Of a stretch of 64,000 nucleotides of DNA, positions 47,311-57,300 are shown piece by piece. A program made the translations under genes and the position numbers. The notes under the pieces were generated by a model, which worked only from the letters and a program-made list of their open reading frames with translations, did no database searches and was not told where the DNA came from. This DNA is from Sva-07 sp963716095 (GTDB lineage Bacteria > Actinomycetota > Acidimicrobiia > Acidimicrobiales > Ilumatobacteraceae), in contig CAVQSV010000010.1 in assembly GCA_963716095.1 (NCBI GenBank), positions 148,133-212,132 of the forward strand. The letters run 5' to 3'. The first letter of the stretch is position 1. The number at the start of each line of letters is the position of its first letter.

Positions 47311-48306
47311 ATGTTGGACGACCGCAAGACCGCGATCCTGAGTGCTGTGGTGCAGGAGTACATCGCCACGGCCCAGCCCGTCGGGTCCGGCCACATCGCC
47401 GAGGCGCCCACCGTCAACGTGTCGTCGGCGACCGTTCGCAACGAGATGGCCCACCTCGAACACGAGGGGTACCTCGTACAGCCCCACACGTCGGCGGGTC
47501 GCATCCCGACCGACAAGGGCTACCGCTACTTCGTCGATCACCTCACGAAACCGGGCCGTCTCGACACGGCCACCACCAGGCAGGTCGGTGAGTTCTTCTC
47601 GGCGGCGCACGGCCGGCTCGAGGAGATGCTCCACCAGACCTCGAACCTGCTGGCGACGCTCACCAACAACGCCGGTGTCGTCGTCGGGCCGCGGGCCGAG
47701 GCCGTGGCCGTTCGCCGGATCCAGTTCGTGTCGCTGTCGGCCAACGCTGCCACGGTCGTGGTCGTGTTCGCGAACGGCACCGTCGAGAACGTCGCGCTCG
47801 AACTCGTCGAGGGCGATGACGATCTGAAGCTGTCGGCAGCAGGTGCGCACCTGTCGGCGGCGCTCGACGGGCGGGTACTCGGCTCGATCACCGAGGTGTC
47901 CGAGACCGGTGATGCGGTGGTCGATCGGCTCTGTCGAGACGCACTTGATGCGCTCCACGCCACTGCGACACCCGAGCAGGTCTTCACGGGGGGCGCAGCC
48001 GCCGTTGCCAACGCCTTCGACGCGGTGGAGATCGTGCGTTCCGTGCTGGCAACTCTCGAGCAGCAGTTCGTGGTCGTCACCCTGGTCAGCGACATCGTCA
48101 ATCGCGGCATGTCGGTGGCGATCGGCGTCGAACACGGTGTCGAGCCGCTGTCGGCATGCTCGGTCGTGGTCGCCCCGGTCGTGATCGACGGCGAACATCT
48201 CGGCTCGGTCGGCGTGCTCGGCCCCACCCGGATGAACTACCCGCAGGCACTCGCCACCGTCGAGGTCGTCAGCGAGCAGCTCGGCCACCGCATCGAAGAA
48301 GGCTGA
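47311..48306 (+). CDS. hrcA: Heat-inducible transcription repressor HrcA
   Basis: Repressor of the class I heat-shock genes, 331 residues. The N-terminal winged helix is LDDRKTAILSAVVQEYIATAQ followed by VGSGHIAEAP and SSATVRNEMAHLEHEGYLVQ, with the hallmark PHTSAGRIPTDKGYRYFVD. The C-terminal GAF-like domain ends GVLGPTRMNYPQALATVEVV. ATG 47311 directly follows the CIRCE-like element. dnaJ begins 37 bases after the stop in the same direction, the usual hrcA-dnaJ order of Gram-positive bacteria. Confidence 0.97.
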   Translation: MLDDRKTAILSAVVQEYIATAQPVGSGHIAEAPTVNVSSATVRNEMAHLEHEGYLVQPHTSAGRIPTDKGYRYFVDHLTKPGRLDTATTRQVGEFFSAAHGRLEEMLHQTSNLLATLTNNAGVVVGPRAEAVAVRRIQFVSLSANAATVVVVFANGTVENVALELVEGDDDLKLSAAGAHLSAALDGRVLGSITEVSETGDAVVDRLCRDALDALHATATPEQVFTGGAAAVANAFDAVEIVRSVLATLEQQFVVVTLVSDIVNRGMSVAIGVEHGVEPLSACSVVVAPVVIDGEHLGSVGVLGPTRMNYPQALATVEVVSEQLGHRIEEG

Positions 48307-48343
48307 GTCCGCGTGGCGAAGTCACGGCATGATGGGGCCTCCC

Positions 48344-49486
48344 ATGGCTGACTACTACGAACTCCTCGGTGTGCCGCGCACCGCCTCGGCCGACGAGATC
48401 AAGAAGGCGTACCGCCAGCGAGCACGCGAGTTCCATCCGGATGCGAACCCCGATGACGCTGCGGCGGCAGAGCAGTTCAAGAAGGTGGCCCAGGCCTACC
48501 AGGTGCTGTCCGACGACCAGCAGCGCGCCCGCTACGACCGGTACGGCGAGGCGGGCGTCGGCGGCGCCAGCGGTGGGGGACCCTCAGCCGAGGACTTGTT
48601 CGGCGGGGGACTGGGCGACATCTTCGAGACATTCTTCGGCGGCGGAGGTGGAGGGAGCCCCTTCGGTGGCGGCGGCCGCACGCGTGGCCCGTCGGGCCCA
48701 CCCCGCGGGCAGGACATCGAGGTGATCGCCGACATCTCCTTCGAGCAGGCCGTGTTCGGCGACGAGATCGAGGTCTCGCTCAAGCTGCCCACCCGTTGTG
48801 GCGACTGCGATGGCTCCGGTGCCGGCGAGGGAACCCAGCCGGTGACGTGCAGCGACTGCGGAGGCAGCGGTCAGGTGCAGCGCGTTCGCCAGAGCCTGCT
48901 CGGCCAGATGGTCACCGCAAGCCCGTGCAGCCGCTGTGGCGGCCTCGGGCAGATCGTCACCACGCCGTGCGGTACCTGCCGCGGCGAGGGGCGGGTCACC
49001 ACCGACAAGACCTACCAGGTCGATGTCCCCGCCGGCGTCGACTCCGGATCAACGCTGCGACTCACGGGTCGTGGCGCGGTCGGGCCACGCGGTGGCGGTG
49101 CAGGTGATCTGTACGTCCATCTGCGGGTGGCTCCGGACCACACCTTCGTCCGCGACGACCACGACCTGGTCACCGAGGTCCCGATCTCGATCGCGCAGGC
49201 TGCGCTCGGCACCCAGATCGAACTCGAGACACTCGATGGCACCGAAACCCTGGTCGTGCCGCCGGGCACCCAGCCCGGACGCGAGTTCGTGCTGCGGCAG
49301 CGGGGTGTTCCACATCTGCGTGGCCGTGGTCGCGGCGACCTGCGGGCACGTATCCGCGTCGACATCCCGACGAAGCTGGACGACGGTGAGGTCGAGCTGC
49401 TGACCAAGTACGCCGAGGGACGTGGCGAGGTCGTCGGGAACGGCAAAGAAGGCCTGTTCTCGCGTATCAAGTCAGCGTTCTCCTGA
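48344..49486 (+). CDS. dnaJ: Molecular chaperone DnaJ
   Basis: Hsp40 co-chaperone of DnaK, 380 residues. J domain residues 1-70 with the HPD motif (REFHPDANP), a Gly-rich region, four CxxCxGxG zinc repeats (CGDCDGSG, CSDCGGSG, CSRCGGLG, CGTCRGEG) at about 145-210, and the client-binding C-terminal domain (DHTFVRDDHDLVTEVPISIA). ATG 48344 is chosen (MADYYELLGV); ATG 48329 adds an unconserved MMGPP. It follows hrcA and precedes rsmE. DnaK is not in the window. Confidence 0.97.
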   Translation: MADYYELLGVPRTASADEIKKAYRQRAREFHPDANPDDAAAAEQFKKVAQAYQVLSDDQQRARYDRYGEAGVGGASGGGPSAEDLFGGGLGDIFETFFGGGGGGSPFGGGGRTRGPSGPPRGQDIEVIADISFEQAVFGDEIEVSLKLPTRCGDCDGSGAGEGTQPVTCSDCGGSGQVQRVRQSLLGQMVTASPCSRCGGLGQIVTTPCGTCRGEGRVTTDKTYQVDVPAGVDSGSTLRLTGRGAVGPRGGGAGDLYVHLRVAPDHTFVRDDHDLVTEVPISIAQAALGTQIELETLDGTETLVVPPGTQPGREFVLRQRGVPHLRGRGRGDLRARIRVDIPTKLDDGEVELLTKYAEGRGEVVGNGKEGLFSRIKSAFS

Positions 49487-49505
49487 GGGGCGGGACTCGA
49501 CGCTG

Positions 49506-50210
49506 ATGGCGCCTCCTGACCGCGCTGCACTGCGAACCACGAAGGCGCATGTTCTCGTCGACGAGCTCAGGGGCGATGCCGGCGACCTGTCGATCACCGA
49601 GCACACCGAGCACCATCTGAGAACGGTGCTGCGTCTCCGAGACGGCGAGGCAGTCGGTGTCACCGATGGTGGCGGACGATGGTGCCTGGCGGTGGCAGCG
49701 GTCGACGCGAACAGCCTGCGACTCGAGGCGACGTCCGAGATCGTCGCCGAGCCGGCTCCCTCCCGCCCGATCACGGTCGCAGCCGCGATGCCGAAGGGTG
49801 ACCGCCTCGACTGGATGGTGCAGAAGGTGACCGAGTTGGGTGTCGATCGGCTGGTCCTACTCCATGCCGACCGATCGGTCGTTCGGTGGAAAGCCGACCG
49901 TGTTCCTCGCCAGCTCGCTCGCCTGCAGCGCATTGCCGATGAGGCCGCTCGACAGAGCCGGCGAGTGAGGCGTCTGGTCGTCGAGGCTCCTCGGCCCGCG
50001 GTGGACCTGCTCGATGGCTTCGTCGTGGCCGAACCCGGTGGGCGGGCATTGACCGCAGGGGACCATTCGATCGCCGTCGGCCCCGAAGGAGGCTGGAGCG
50101 ATGCGGAGTTGGCCGCCTCCAGCGACACGATCGACCTGGGCCTCACCATCCTGCGAACGGAGACGGCCGCCGTCGCCGTTTCCACACTCTGCGTGGCATT
50201 CGAACGCTGA
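49506..50210 (+). CDS. rsmE: 16S rRNA (uracil1498-N3)-methyltransferase
   Basis: SPOUT-class methyltransferase that modifies U1498 in helix 44, 234 residues. It has an N-terminal PUA-like domain (ITEHTEHHLRTVLRLRDGEAV) and the trefoil-knot domain with AAAMPKGDRLDWMVQKVTEL, DEAARQSRR and the SAM loop IAVGPEGGWSDAELAA followed by LGLTILRTETA. Start ATG 49506 is 19 bases after dnaJ. The hrcA-dnaJ-rsmE order is conserved in many Gram-positives. Confidence 0.95.
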   Translation: MAPPDRAALRTTKAHVLVDELRGDAGDLSITEHTEHHLRTVLRLRDGEAVGVTDGGGRWCLAVAAVDANSLRLEATSEIVAEPAPSRPITVAAAMPKGDRLDWMVQKVTELGVDRLVLLHADRSVVRWKADRVPRQLARLQRIADEAARQSRRVRRLVVEAPRPAVDLLDGFVVAEPGGRALTAGDHSIAVGPEGGWSDAELAASSDTIDLGLTILRTETAAVAVSTLCVAFER

Positions 50211-50216
50211 CCGTCT

Positions 50217-50243
50217 ATGCTGCGGTGGTTACCCACGGGTAAT
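50217..50243 (+). promoter_or_regulatory. TATGCT -10 box followed by TTACCC-ac-GGGTAA palindrome
   Basis: TATGCT (50217-50222) is followed 7 bases later by a perfect 14-base palindrome at 50230-50243. The palindrome would cover the transcription start. The 5' leader to the ATG at 50301 is about 70 bases. This is a likely operator for autoregulation of the BldD-like gene or for another repressor. Confidence 0.5.
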
Positions 50244-50300
50244 GGCGGGATCGGCTGGCGGGCGCCACCGAACGAGCGAACAGCAAAGGCGGGAACCGGG

Positions 50301-50816
50301 ATGAACATGATCGACGACGACGCTCCATCGGCATACAGCCGACAAGTGGGCGAACGACTGCGTGTGATTCGCAAGCAGAAGCGACTGTCGCTGCAAGAGG
50401 TCGAGGCGCAGTCGAACCAGGAGTTCAAGGCGTCCGTGCTCGGTGCGTACGAGCGTGGCGAGCGGGCGCTGTCGGTGCCCCGCCTCGATCGGCTGTCGCA
50501 GTTCTATGCGGTCTCGGTCGAGCAGCTGCTGCCGCGGGAGATCTCCGGCACCGAAGCGGCTGCGGCCATCGCTTCGCATGCGTACAAGAAGCTGGCCATC
50601 GACGTGGCCAAGCTGGTGCAGCTCAAAGGGTCGCCGTTCGAGATGCTCGCCCGATACCTCAAGCTGATCCAGGTGCAACGCCAGGACTTCAACGGTCGCG
50701 TGATCACGGTGCGCGGTGACGACACCCGCTCGATTGCGGCGATGCTCGACGTGCCGGTCGATCAGGTGGCCGAACGCCTCGCCGCGCTCGACCTGCTGTT
50801 CGTGCCCGGCACCTGA
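50301..50816 (+). CDS. BldD-like XRE family transcriptional regulator
   Basis: 171 residues. The N-terminal XRE helix-turn-helix reads RQVGERLRVIRKQKRLSLQE and GAYERGERALSVPRLDRLSQ. The C-terminal ~80 residues (AYKKLAIDVAKLVQLKGSPF, VITVRGDDTRSIAAMLDVP) resemble the c-di-GMP-binding half of BldD, though the conserved RxxD-x8-RxxD binding motif is not evident. ATG 50301 follows a ~70-base leader. In this lineage the gene commonly sits between rsmE and hemW and is likely a global regulator. Confidence 0.82.
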   Translation: MNMIDDDAPSAYSRQVGERLRVIRKQKRLSLQEVEAQSNQEFKASVLGAYERGERALSVPRLDRLSQFYAVSVEQLLPREISGTEAAAAIASHAYKKLAIDVAKLVQLKGSPFEMLARYLKLIQVQRQDFNGRVITVRGDDTRSIAAMLDVPVDQVAERLAALDLLFVPGT

Positions 50817-50880
50817 CCGGTTCAGCCGGTTCGCGCGCCGCAGGGCGCGCTCGCACTCATCAAACGGGTTGACTGTGGAG

Positions 50881-51969
50881 ATGGCGCAGACGTCGGGGGA
50901 CTTCGGGGTGTACCTCCACATCCCGTTCTGTGCATCGAAGTGCGACTACTGCGCGTTTGCGACGTGGACCGACCGTGGACACCTCGTGTCGAGCTACCTC
51001 GACGCACTCCGCGCCGAGATCGCCGCCGCGGTGACCGGGCAGATGCGTGTCGCCGACACCGTGTTCGTCGGGGGCGGCACGCCGACTCTGGTACCCGGCG
51101 AAGCGCTCGCCGAGGTGATCAGCTCGATCCCGGTCGCCGATGGTGCCGAGATCACCGTCGAGTGCAACCCCGACGACGTCACCGTCGAGTTGCTCGAGAC
51201 CTATCGCAGCGCCGGGGTGAACCGTGTGAGCCTGGGTGTCCAGTCGATGTCGGCGCATGTGTTGCGGGCGCTCGGCCGCACCCATGACCAGCGCAACGTC
51301 GAGCGGGCTGTGGAAGCGATCCGATCGGCTGGGATGGCGTCGTTCAATCTCGACGTGATCTACGGCGCTGCCGGCGAGTCGATCGACGACTGGCGCGAGA
51401 CCGTCGAGGCGGTCCTGGCCTTCGACCCCCCGCACATCTCGGCCTACGGGCTCACCGTCGAAGCGGGCACGCCGCTCGCTTCGCAGCCCGATCGCCATCC
51501 CGACGACGACGATCAGGCCGACAAGTACGAACTCGTCGACGACCTGCTCGTCGCGGCCGGTCTCTCGAACTACGAGGTGTCGAATTGGGCGAAGCCGGGC
51601 CACGAGTCGAGGCACAACCAGCTGTACTGGAACCAGGACGACTATCGGGGCTTCGGGTGCGCTGCGCACTCGCACGCGTCCGGACGGCGTTGGTGGAATC
51701 TCCGAACACCCGATCGCTACATCGAGGCCGTCACGCTCGCCAAGTCCGTCGAAGCGGCGTCGGAGACGCTCACCGCGGAGACCCGACGATTCGAGGCGCT
51801 GCAGCTGGCGCTGAGAACCCGCGACGGCGTGCCCGCGGCGGCATTCGATCCCGACACGCTGGCCGTGCTCGAGTCACTGGTGGTTGCGCACCCTGTCGCC
51901 GCGGATCGGGTGGTGCTCACCAGAGCTGGGCGGCTGATGGCCAACGAGGTGTCGTCGAGGCTTCGCTGA
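50881..51969 (+). CDS. hemW: Radical SAM heme chaperone HemW
   Basis: Radical SAM protein of 362 residues, once annotated as coproporphyrinogen III dehydrogenase. The cluster motif is HIPFCASKCDYCAF (CxxxCxxC, and the extra downstream Cys of true HemN is absent), followed by FVGGGTPTLVPGE, VSLGVQSMSAHVLRALGRTH and SNYEVSNWAKPGHESRHNQLYW, all HemW hallmarks. It handles heme for respiratory enzymes. ATG 50881 is preferred over GTG 50875. It lies downstream of the heat-shock cluster, as in many Gram-positives. Confidence 0.93.
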   Translation: MAQTSGDFGVYLHIPFCASKCDYCAFATWTDRGHLVSSYLDALRAEIAAAVTGQMRVADTVFVGGGTPTLVPGEALAEVISSIPVADGAEITVECNPDDVTVELLETYRSAGVNRVSLGVQSMSAHVLRALGRTHDQRNVERAVEAIRSAGMASFNLDVIYGAAGESIDDWRETVEAVLAFDPPHISAYGLTVEAGTPLASQPDRHPDDDDQADKYELVDDLLVAAGLSNYEVSNWAKPGHESRHNQLYWNQDDYRGFGCAAHSHASGRRWWNLRTPDRYIEAVTLAKSVEAASETLTAETRRFEALQLALRTRDGVPAAAFDPDTLAVLESLVVAHPVAADRVVLTRAGRLMANEVSSRLR

Positions 51970-52166
51970 TCCGACCTCGACCTCAGGTCGAGTGAGCAGC
52001 ACCGCCCCAAGGCTGAACTTGATGTCGAGACTTTCCACAGGGGCCTGTGGACATCTGGCCCGGTTCGTGGCAGGATGTCGCCACAGAACTCACCGGATTC
52101 GCTCATGAAGACGACGTCGTGTGCCGAAGGCTGTTGGAGACAACCGCCGAGAAAGTGACTCGATCG

Positions 52167-52995
52167 ATGAACGCTGCCACGACCCTGCCCCGCACGCCGC
52201 TGATCATCAGCGCGGGCAATCTCACCGTCGGTCCTGTCCAAGCGACGTTCCGTGACGGCGACCGCGAGTCGTTGCTGCACAGTTATCTGGTGCTGGTGCG
52301 TCGCATGCGCGGTCAGCTCCGTGAACCGACCATCACGCTGCGCAACGCCGACATCAGTGAACTGGCCGAGCATCTCGGTGCCAGCCAGGAGATGGTGCTC
52401 GATGACCTGCTCGACCGGATGGGGGCAACGCGGGCCCAACGCAAAGCGCTGTTGGCCATGTTCGCTGTCGGCGCGCTCTCGATCGTTGCCACCGGGTCGG
52501 TTGCGCTCGAGCTCTCCTCAGGCGGTGCGCTGGCCGAGGGCTCGTTCGAACACCGCCCGTCGTCGAGGCCGTTCAAGCCGTCGAACCGCAAGTGCTGACG
52601 GTCGCCGCCACATCAACCGCTGCACCAGAGGTTCCCGTCGTCGAGGATTCTCCAGCGGAGCCGGTGGCGGCATCGACGCTGGCCGGTACCTCGAGGCCGA
52701 GCTGCCCATTGCAGTGGGCGGAGACGATTGGGAGTACGCGCTCTCGCTCCACCAGCTCGCTCACGCGCTGTCGACACAGCCGCCTGAACTGCTCCAGAGC
52801 GAAGGTGTCGGAGTCGCCGACGACGGGTCGACCGTCGCCGTCGCACAGCCGCCACTGCCCCCGTCCAACGGTGTCGGCGTCGCCGACGATGGTTCCACGG
52901 TTGGCGTCGGGACACCCCCGGTGCCTCCGACCGAGGGCATCGGCGTGGCCGATGACGGTTCGGTCGTCGGCGTTGCCCCGCCGCCGGTTCCCTGA
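52167..52995 (+). CDS. Hypothetical single-pass membrane protein with C-terminal tandem repeats (frameshifted)
   Basis: From ATG 52167, about 95 cytoplasmic residues (RESLLHSYLVLVRRMRGQLRE, NADISELAEHLGASQEMVL) lead to one membrane helix (LLAMFAVGALSIVATGSVAL). Frame changes near 52550 and 52675 connect to an external Val/Glu/Pro-rich part. The tail, in the last frame, has three ~20-residue repeats GVGVADDGSTV-x-VGxxPPxPP at 52803-52992. Span 829 bases, one over a multiple of three. Topology resembles an anti-sigma or sensor protein, but no known domain is seen. Confidence 0.6.
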
Positions 52996-53010
52996 GTTGC
53001 TCGGGCAGGG

Positions 53011-54036
53011 TCAGCGCTGCGCGCGCACGTCCCTGAACAGGTCGGGAAAGACCTTCGCGACCTTGGCGGTCAGGTAGTCGCCGTAGGTGCCGTCCCACTC
53101 CGTGACGTCGCTGGCGTCCCATCGGTCGGCCGGGGGCAGCGGTGACGCCTCGATCGGCAACGTCGGCACGGTTGCATCCCACGACGGATCGAAGAAGTAC
53201 GGAAACGACAGGCGGCTCTGGCCGGAGGTGTTGCGCACCCGGTGCGGGGTCGACCGGTAGCGCCCGCCGGTGAGGCGTTCGAGCATGTCGCCCAGGTTGC
53301 AGACGATCGTGCCCGGCGTCGGCTCGACATCGATCCATGTTCCGTCCACTGCGCGTACCTGGAGCCCACCGAGGTGGTCCTGCGCCAACAGCGTCAGCAG
53401 GCCGTAGTCGGTGTGTTCGCCGACTCCCCATGTGTTGGCTTCGGTGCCGGCGTCCGCGGGCGGGTAGTGGAAGATGCGGAACAGCACGGTCGGGTCGCTG
53501 GTGAGGTGCTGCTCGAACCAATCGGCCGGCAGTCCAAGCCCGAGTGCCAGGCCGCGCATGACGCCGTCGGCAACTGGTCGCAGCGCATCGAGCCAGTCGA
53601 GTACGGCGAGACGCAGGTCGTTCGACCCGGCGGGGAACTGATTGGGCCCGTGCAGGGGAGTGGCGTCGAGCACCCGAGGGTGATCGGGCGGGTGCTCGCT
53701 TCCGAAGTAGATCCCTTCCTTGCGATCCGGAACGCCGGAGGTGAGCTCACCACCAACCGGAAACCAGCCGCGCCAGGCCGCCCCGGCCCTGGCCATCGCG
53801 TTCTCGGCCTTTGCGGCGTCGCTCAGCGAGAAGAACCCGTGAGCGGCTTCCTCGAGGCGATCTTGCAGGCTGATCGACACCCCGTGGCCGACGATCGAGA
53901 AGAATCCGACTCGGCGACAGGCGGCATCGATCTGGGCGGCGGTGTCGGCAAGCGATGCCTCGGTCGCATTCGAGTCGAGTAGCGGCGCCACATCGATCAC
54001 CGGCAACGAGGGCGGCGAGTGTGGGGCGGGGCTCAC
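53011..54036 (-). CDS. 2-oxoglutarate/Fe(II) oxygenase (isopenicillin N synthase-like)
   Basis: 341 residues. N-terminal DIOX_N segment (LPVIDVAPLLDSN, ACRRVGFFSIVGHGV) and the catalytic jelly-roll with the facial triad: His and Asp in GEHTDYGLLTLLAQD, second His in RYRSTPHRV, and the 2-oxoglutarate Arg in SRLSFPYFFDPSW. GTG 54036 lies 8 bases after an AACGTA (TACGTT on the minus strand) box. Family members hydroxylate or oxidise many small molecules; the substrate is unknown. It ends just past the repeat protein, convergent to it. Confidence 0.88.
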   Translation of the reverse strand: MSPAPHSPPSLPVIDVAPLLDSNATEASLADTAAQIDAACRRVGFFSIVGHGVSISLQDRLEEAAHGFFSLSDAAKAENAMARAGAAWRGWFPVGGELTSGVPDRKEGIYFGSEHPPDHPRVLDATPLHGPNQFPAGSNDLRLAVLDWLDALRPVADGVMRGLALGLGLPADWFEQHLTSDPTVLFRIFHYPPADAGTEANTWGVGEHTDYGLLTLLAQDHLGGLQVRAVDGTWIDVEPTPGTIVCNLGDMLERLTGGRYRSTPHRVRNTSGQSRLSFPYFFDPSWDATVPTLPIEASPLPPADRWDASDVTEWDGTYGDYLTAKVAKVFPDLFRDVRAQR

Positions 54037-54062
54037 GACTTGGTAACGTACCGCTCTGCTAC

Positions 54063-54136
54063 GGGCGCGTAGCTCAGTTGGTTAGAGCGCTACCATGACA
54101 CGGTAGAGGTCCCGGGTTCGAGTCCCGTCGTGCCCA
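54063..54136 (+). tRNA. tRNA-Val (GAC)
   Basis: Complete cloverleaf: acceptor GGGCGCG/CGTGCCC (one G-T pair), D-arm GCTC...GAGC, anticodon stem CTACC/GGTAG with loop ATGACAC giving anticodon GAC (valine), and T-arm CCGGG-TTCGAGT-CCCGT. Discriminator A at 54136; CCA is not encoded. The 3' half and ~47 bases downstream are duplicated at 58786-58865. Confidence 0.95.
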
Positions 54137-54183
54137 CCCCTGAAGCCCTGGTGAGGAGTAATCCGACCGGGGCTTCGTCTCGT
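54104..54183 (+). repeat. Left 80-bp direct repeat (tRNA 3' end plus flank; putative att site)
   Basis: Covers the T-arm and acceptor 3' strand of tRNA-Val and 47 bases beyond, including the terminator. It is about 90% identical to 58786-58865 in the same orientation (seven to eight mismatches by eye). Confidence 0.85.
54142..54176 (+). terminator. tRNA-Val terminator hairpin
   Basis: Arms gaagccct and ggggcttc pair over 8 bases with one G-T pair, starting 6 bases after the mature tRNA end. The right-hand copy of the repeat has lost part of this pairing. Confidence 0.55.
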
Positions 54184-54335
54184 ACTGGCTGAGACACCGG
54201 ATTGTTCGGGCAGCGTCCGTGGCAGGTGAAGCGCTCGTCGCAGCTCCAGCAGAACTCGGGGAGCGAGTTGCGCTTGTCGTGTCCGAATCCGAATCGGGGG
54301 TGACGGCTGGCGCTCGGTGGGGAAGACTCCCATGC

Positions 54336-57300
54336 GTGGCCCCACGACGATCCTCGAACGACCTGGTCGGCCGTCTCGACGAGCAGACGGCGCTGACCCA
54401 GTGGCTCGCCGAGTCGACCGGTGGCGCCCCGCGCATCGTCATCGTCCGTGGCGAGCCAGGCATGGGAAAGACGAAGTTGCTTCGGTGGCTGCTCGAGGAG
54501 GCGCGCTCGGCCGGATCGCTGACCTCGTGGGGGGCGGCGGTGGAGGGCGTCGACGTTCCGATGCTCGCAGCCACGCCCCTGATGGCCTCGATCCCCGGTG
54601 GCACCGAAGCGCTGGTACCCGATGAGCGCACAGCAGGCCCTTGGGGTGGGTCCGGCTCGGGGAGTCTGACGCGGGCGATCGATGCGGTCGTCCGATCGAG
54701 CCAGTCCGGATCCGTGTTGCTCGTCGTCGACGACCTGCAGTGGGCCGACGAAGCGACGCTCGCATTCGTGCAACACCTCGCAGTGGTCATCGGAACGTCG
54801 GCCGCACCGCTCTCGCTGCTCCTCGCTGTGACGGTGCGCGCCGGCGAGGGGTCGGAGCCCGGGCGGCGGGCGGCGCACCGGTTGGCGCGTGAGTCGCTGT
54901 CTCGGCAGTTGCACGTCGGCCCTCTCGACGAGGTCGAGGTGCGCGAGCTCTGTCGGGACCTGACAGGGGAGTACCCCTCACGAACCGAACTCCGAACGCT
55001 GATCGACATCACCGGAGGATCACCGCTGCTCGTACGGGCTCGTCTGAAATCCTCGTCGAGTTCACGCTTCCAGGCCGACGCAAGCGAGGCTGGGCTCGAC
55101 CTCCTCGAGGGCAAATACTCCCTGCTGCCCCGGATCACGAAGCGTGCGGTCGACACGCTCGCAGTGCTTGGTGGTCGGGTCGATGTCGGCGCCCTCGAAG
55201 CGTTGCTCGGCGCAGAGCACCAACAGGTTCTTGCTCCTGCGCTCGACGCAGAGCTCATCGCATTCGACGGTGGCACGCTGGCGTTCGAACACTCGCTCTA
55301 TCGACACGCGGTGCTCCAGTCGATGGGCTCGGATCGTGTGGGCGCTGTGACGGTCGACATCGCGGAGCGGGTGGCATCCGAGCCCTTGCGGTCGATGCTC
55401 GCACCGGGAGCCGTTGCAGCACATTTGCGCCTGGTGCCTGATTCCGCGCCTGCCGAGGTGGTCGCCGCCATCAACTGGAGCGCCGGCGTCGACGCTCACG
55501 GTGCCGGCGCCTGGGGCTTGGCCGCCGACCACTACGAGGCGGCACTGCTGGCCGACGAGCGAGCCGAGACGCCCTGGGCCGACCGTCCCCATCGCTGGTA
55601 CGTGGCCGGTGAAGCCGCGTTTCGTGACCACAACCTGCGCTGTGTGGAGCATCTCCGGCGAGCCCTCGATCTGGCCGATCCAGCAGCGGACGTCGAAGTC
55701 GTCGCGACCTCGACGATCCTGAGAGCACGCGGGCTGCTCACCCTCGGCAACGGCGCCTTGACCGCTCAGGACGAAGCCGAACTGATATCGCTCGCCGCTG
55801 ACCCCGACGAACGGCTCGATCGCTGGCGGTCGGCTCTCCTGGCAATGGCCGCGGAGTGCCGGTTCGCCACCTTCGATGTCGAGGGAGGGGAGGAGTTGGC
55901 AGCGCAGGCGCGGGCAGCTGCTCCTTTGTCGGGAGATCCGCTCAGCACGTGGGCGGTCGAGATCGGCGAAGGTCTCCAGCACGCCGCCGGGTTGCGGCTC
56001 GACGATGCGGAGGCCTGCTTCCAGCGGGCGGTTCAGACCAGCGCGGTCGCCGAGTCGGCCTGGCACGAGGCGTCGAGCCGGCACCGGGTCGCAATGATCG
56101 ATCTCATGAGAGGTCGTCTCGATCAGGCTGATCGAGGCGTCGCCGATGGGATGGAGGTGGCTCGTTCTTGCCACCACTGGGCCGAGTGCAGCTTCGGTGG
56201 AGGTCTACGAACGATTGCGCTCGCCGTGAGGGGCGACCCGCGGGTTGAAGCCGAGGCCGAGGCCGCAGCCGCGATGTTCCGGAGGACGTCGTATGCGTTC
56301 AGCCCCGGGTTGCTCTACCCGGCGCTTGCCTATGGCCGGGCAATCCGTGGCGACATCGAAGGCGCCCGCGATGCTCTCGGGCAGCTCGAGTCGGTCGGTC
56401 AGCGCGCCGGGTCGCATCGCCGAGCCCTCTCCCGATTCGATCGGCTGTTCGCCGGTTCGATGGACGTGCAGCCGCGCCGCTCGAAATCGGCCTATCGGAC
56501 GCCGGACATGTCGACGCTGGCCGCACTCGGTTCGGCGGCCGACGAAGCGGTCGACTTCGACGATCGAGATGGCGCCAAGGCGCTCGCCCCGCAGATCGAT
56601 CACGTGCTCGCCGCCGGGGTATCGATCTCGCCCGGGTGGCCGCACTACTTCCCGCGGATCCGCGCCGAGGTCGCCGTCGCAGCAGGCGAGTCGAATGCCC
56701 GCGACCATCTCGACGAGGCGATGGCGCATGCCGGCAGCGAAGGGCTCCAGTTCGAGCTGATCCTGCTCGAGCTGCTCGCCAGCCGAGTGGTCGACGATCG
56801 AGTTGAGGCAGCCGAGCACGCTGCTACCGCGCTCCGGCGAGCAGACGAGGCAGGGATGCTCGCCGGCGTGGTGATCAGCCAGAATCGGCTGCACCAACTC
56901 GGATCCGAGCCGGGTCGTCCGATCGCGCGGGCGGTGCTGACCACCGACATCGTGTCGAGTACCGACCTGACGAGAACACTCGGCGACGAGACGTGGCTCG
57001 AGGTGCTCGACGAGCACGACGATCTCGTGATGTCGACGGTGCGCCGCCACGGCGGAGTGATCTTCAAGCACACCGGAGATGGGATGTTCGCCTGGTTCGC
57101 CACCCCCGCCGACGCGGTCAGAGCGACCGAGGTGCTGCTCGGCGAGTTCGAGCATGGCCGCCTCCACGGAGGTCGCGTGCCCATGCGGATTCGAGCCGGG
57201 CTTGCCCTGGGGTCGCCCCTCAGTCGAGAAGACGGCGACCTCTTCGGGATGACGGTCATCGAGGCGGCGCGGCTGTGCAGCGCGGCCCGCGACGGTACGG

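Noticed and set aside
44940..47516. 858-codon minus-strand frame
   Set aside because: Antisense to photolyase and hrcA for most of its length; only the alpha/beta hydrolase in another frame is real.
54082..54345. Minus-strand frame reading GGHDGTRTRDLYRV over the tRNA
   Set aside because: This is the well-known spurious translation of a tRNA 3' end on the opposite strand; the same false frame appears at the right repeat (58608-59126).
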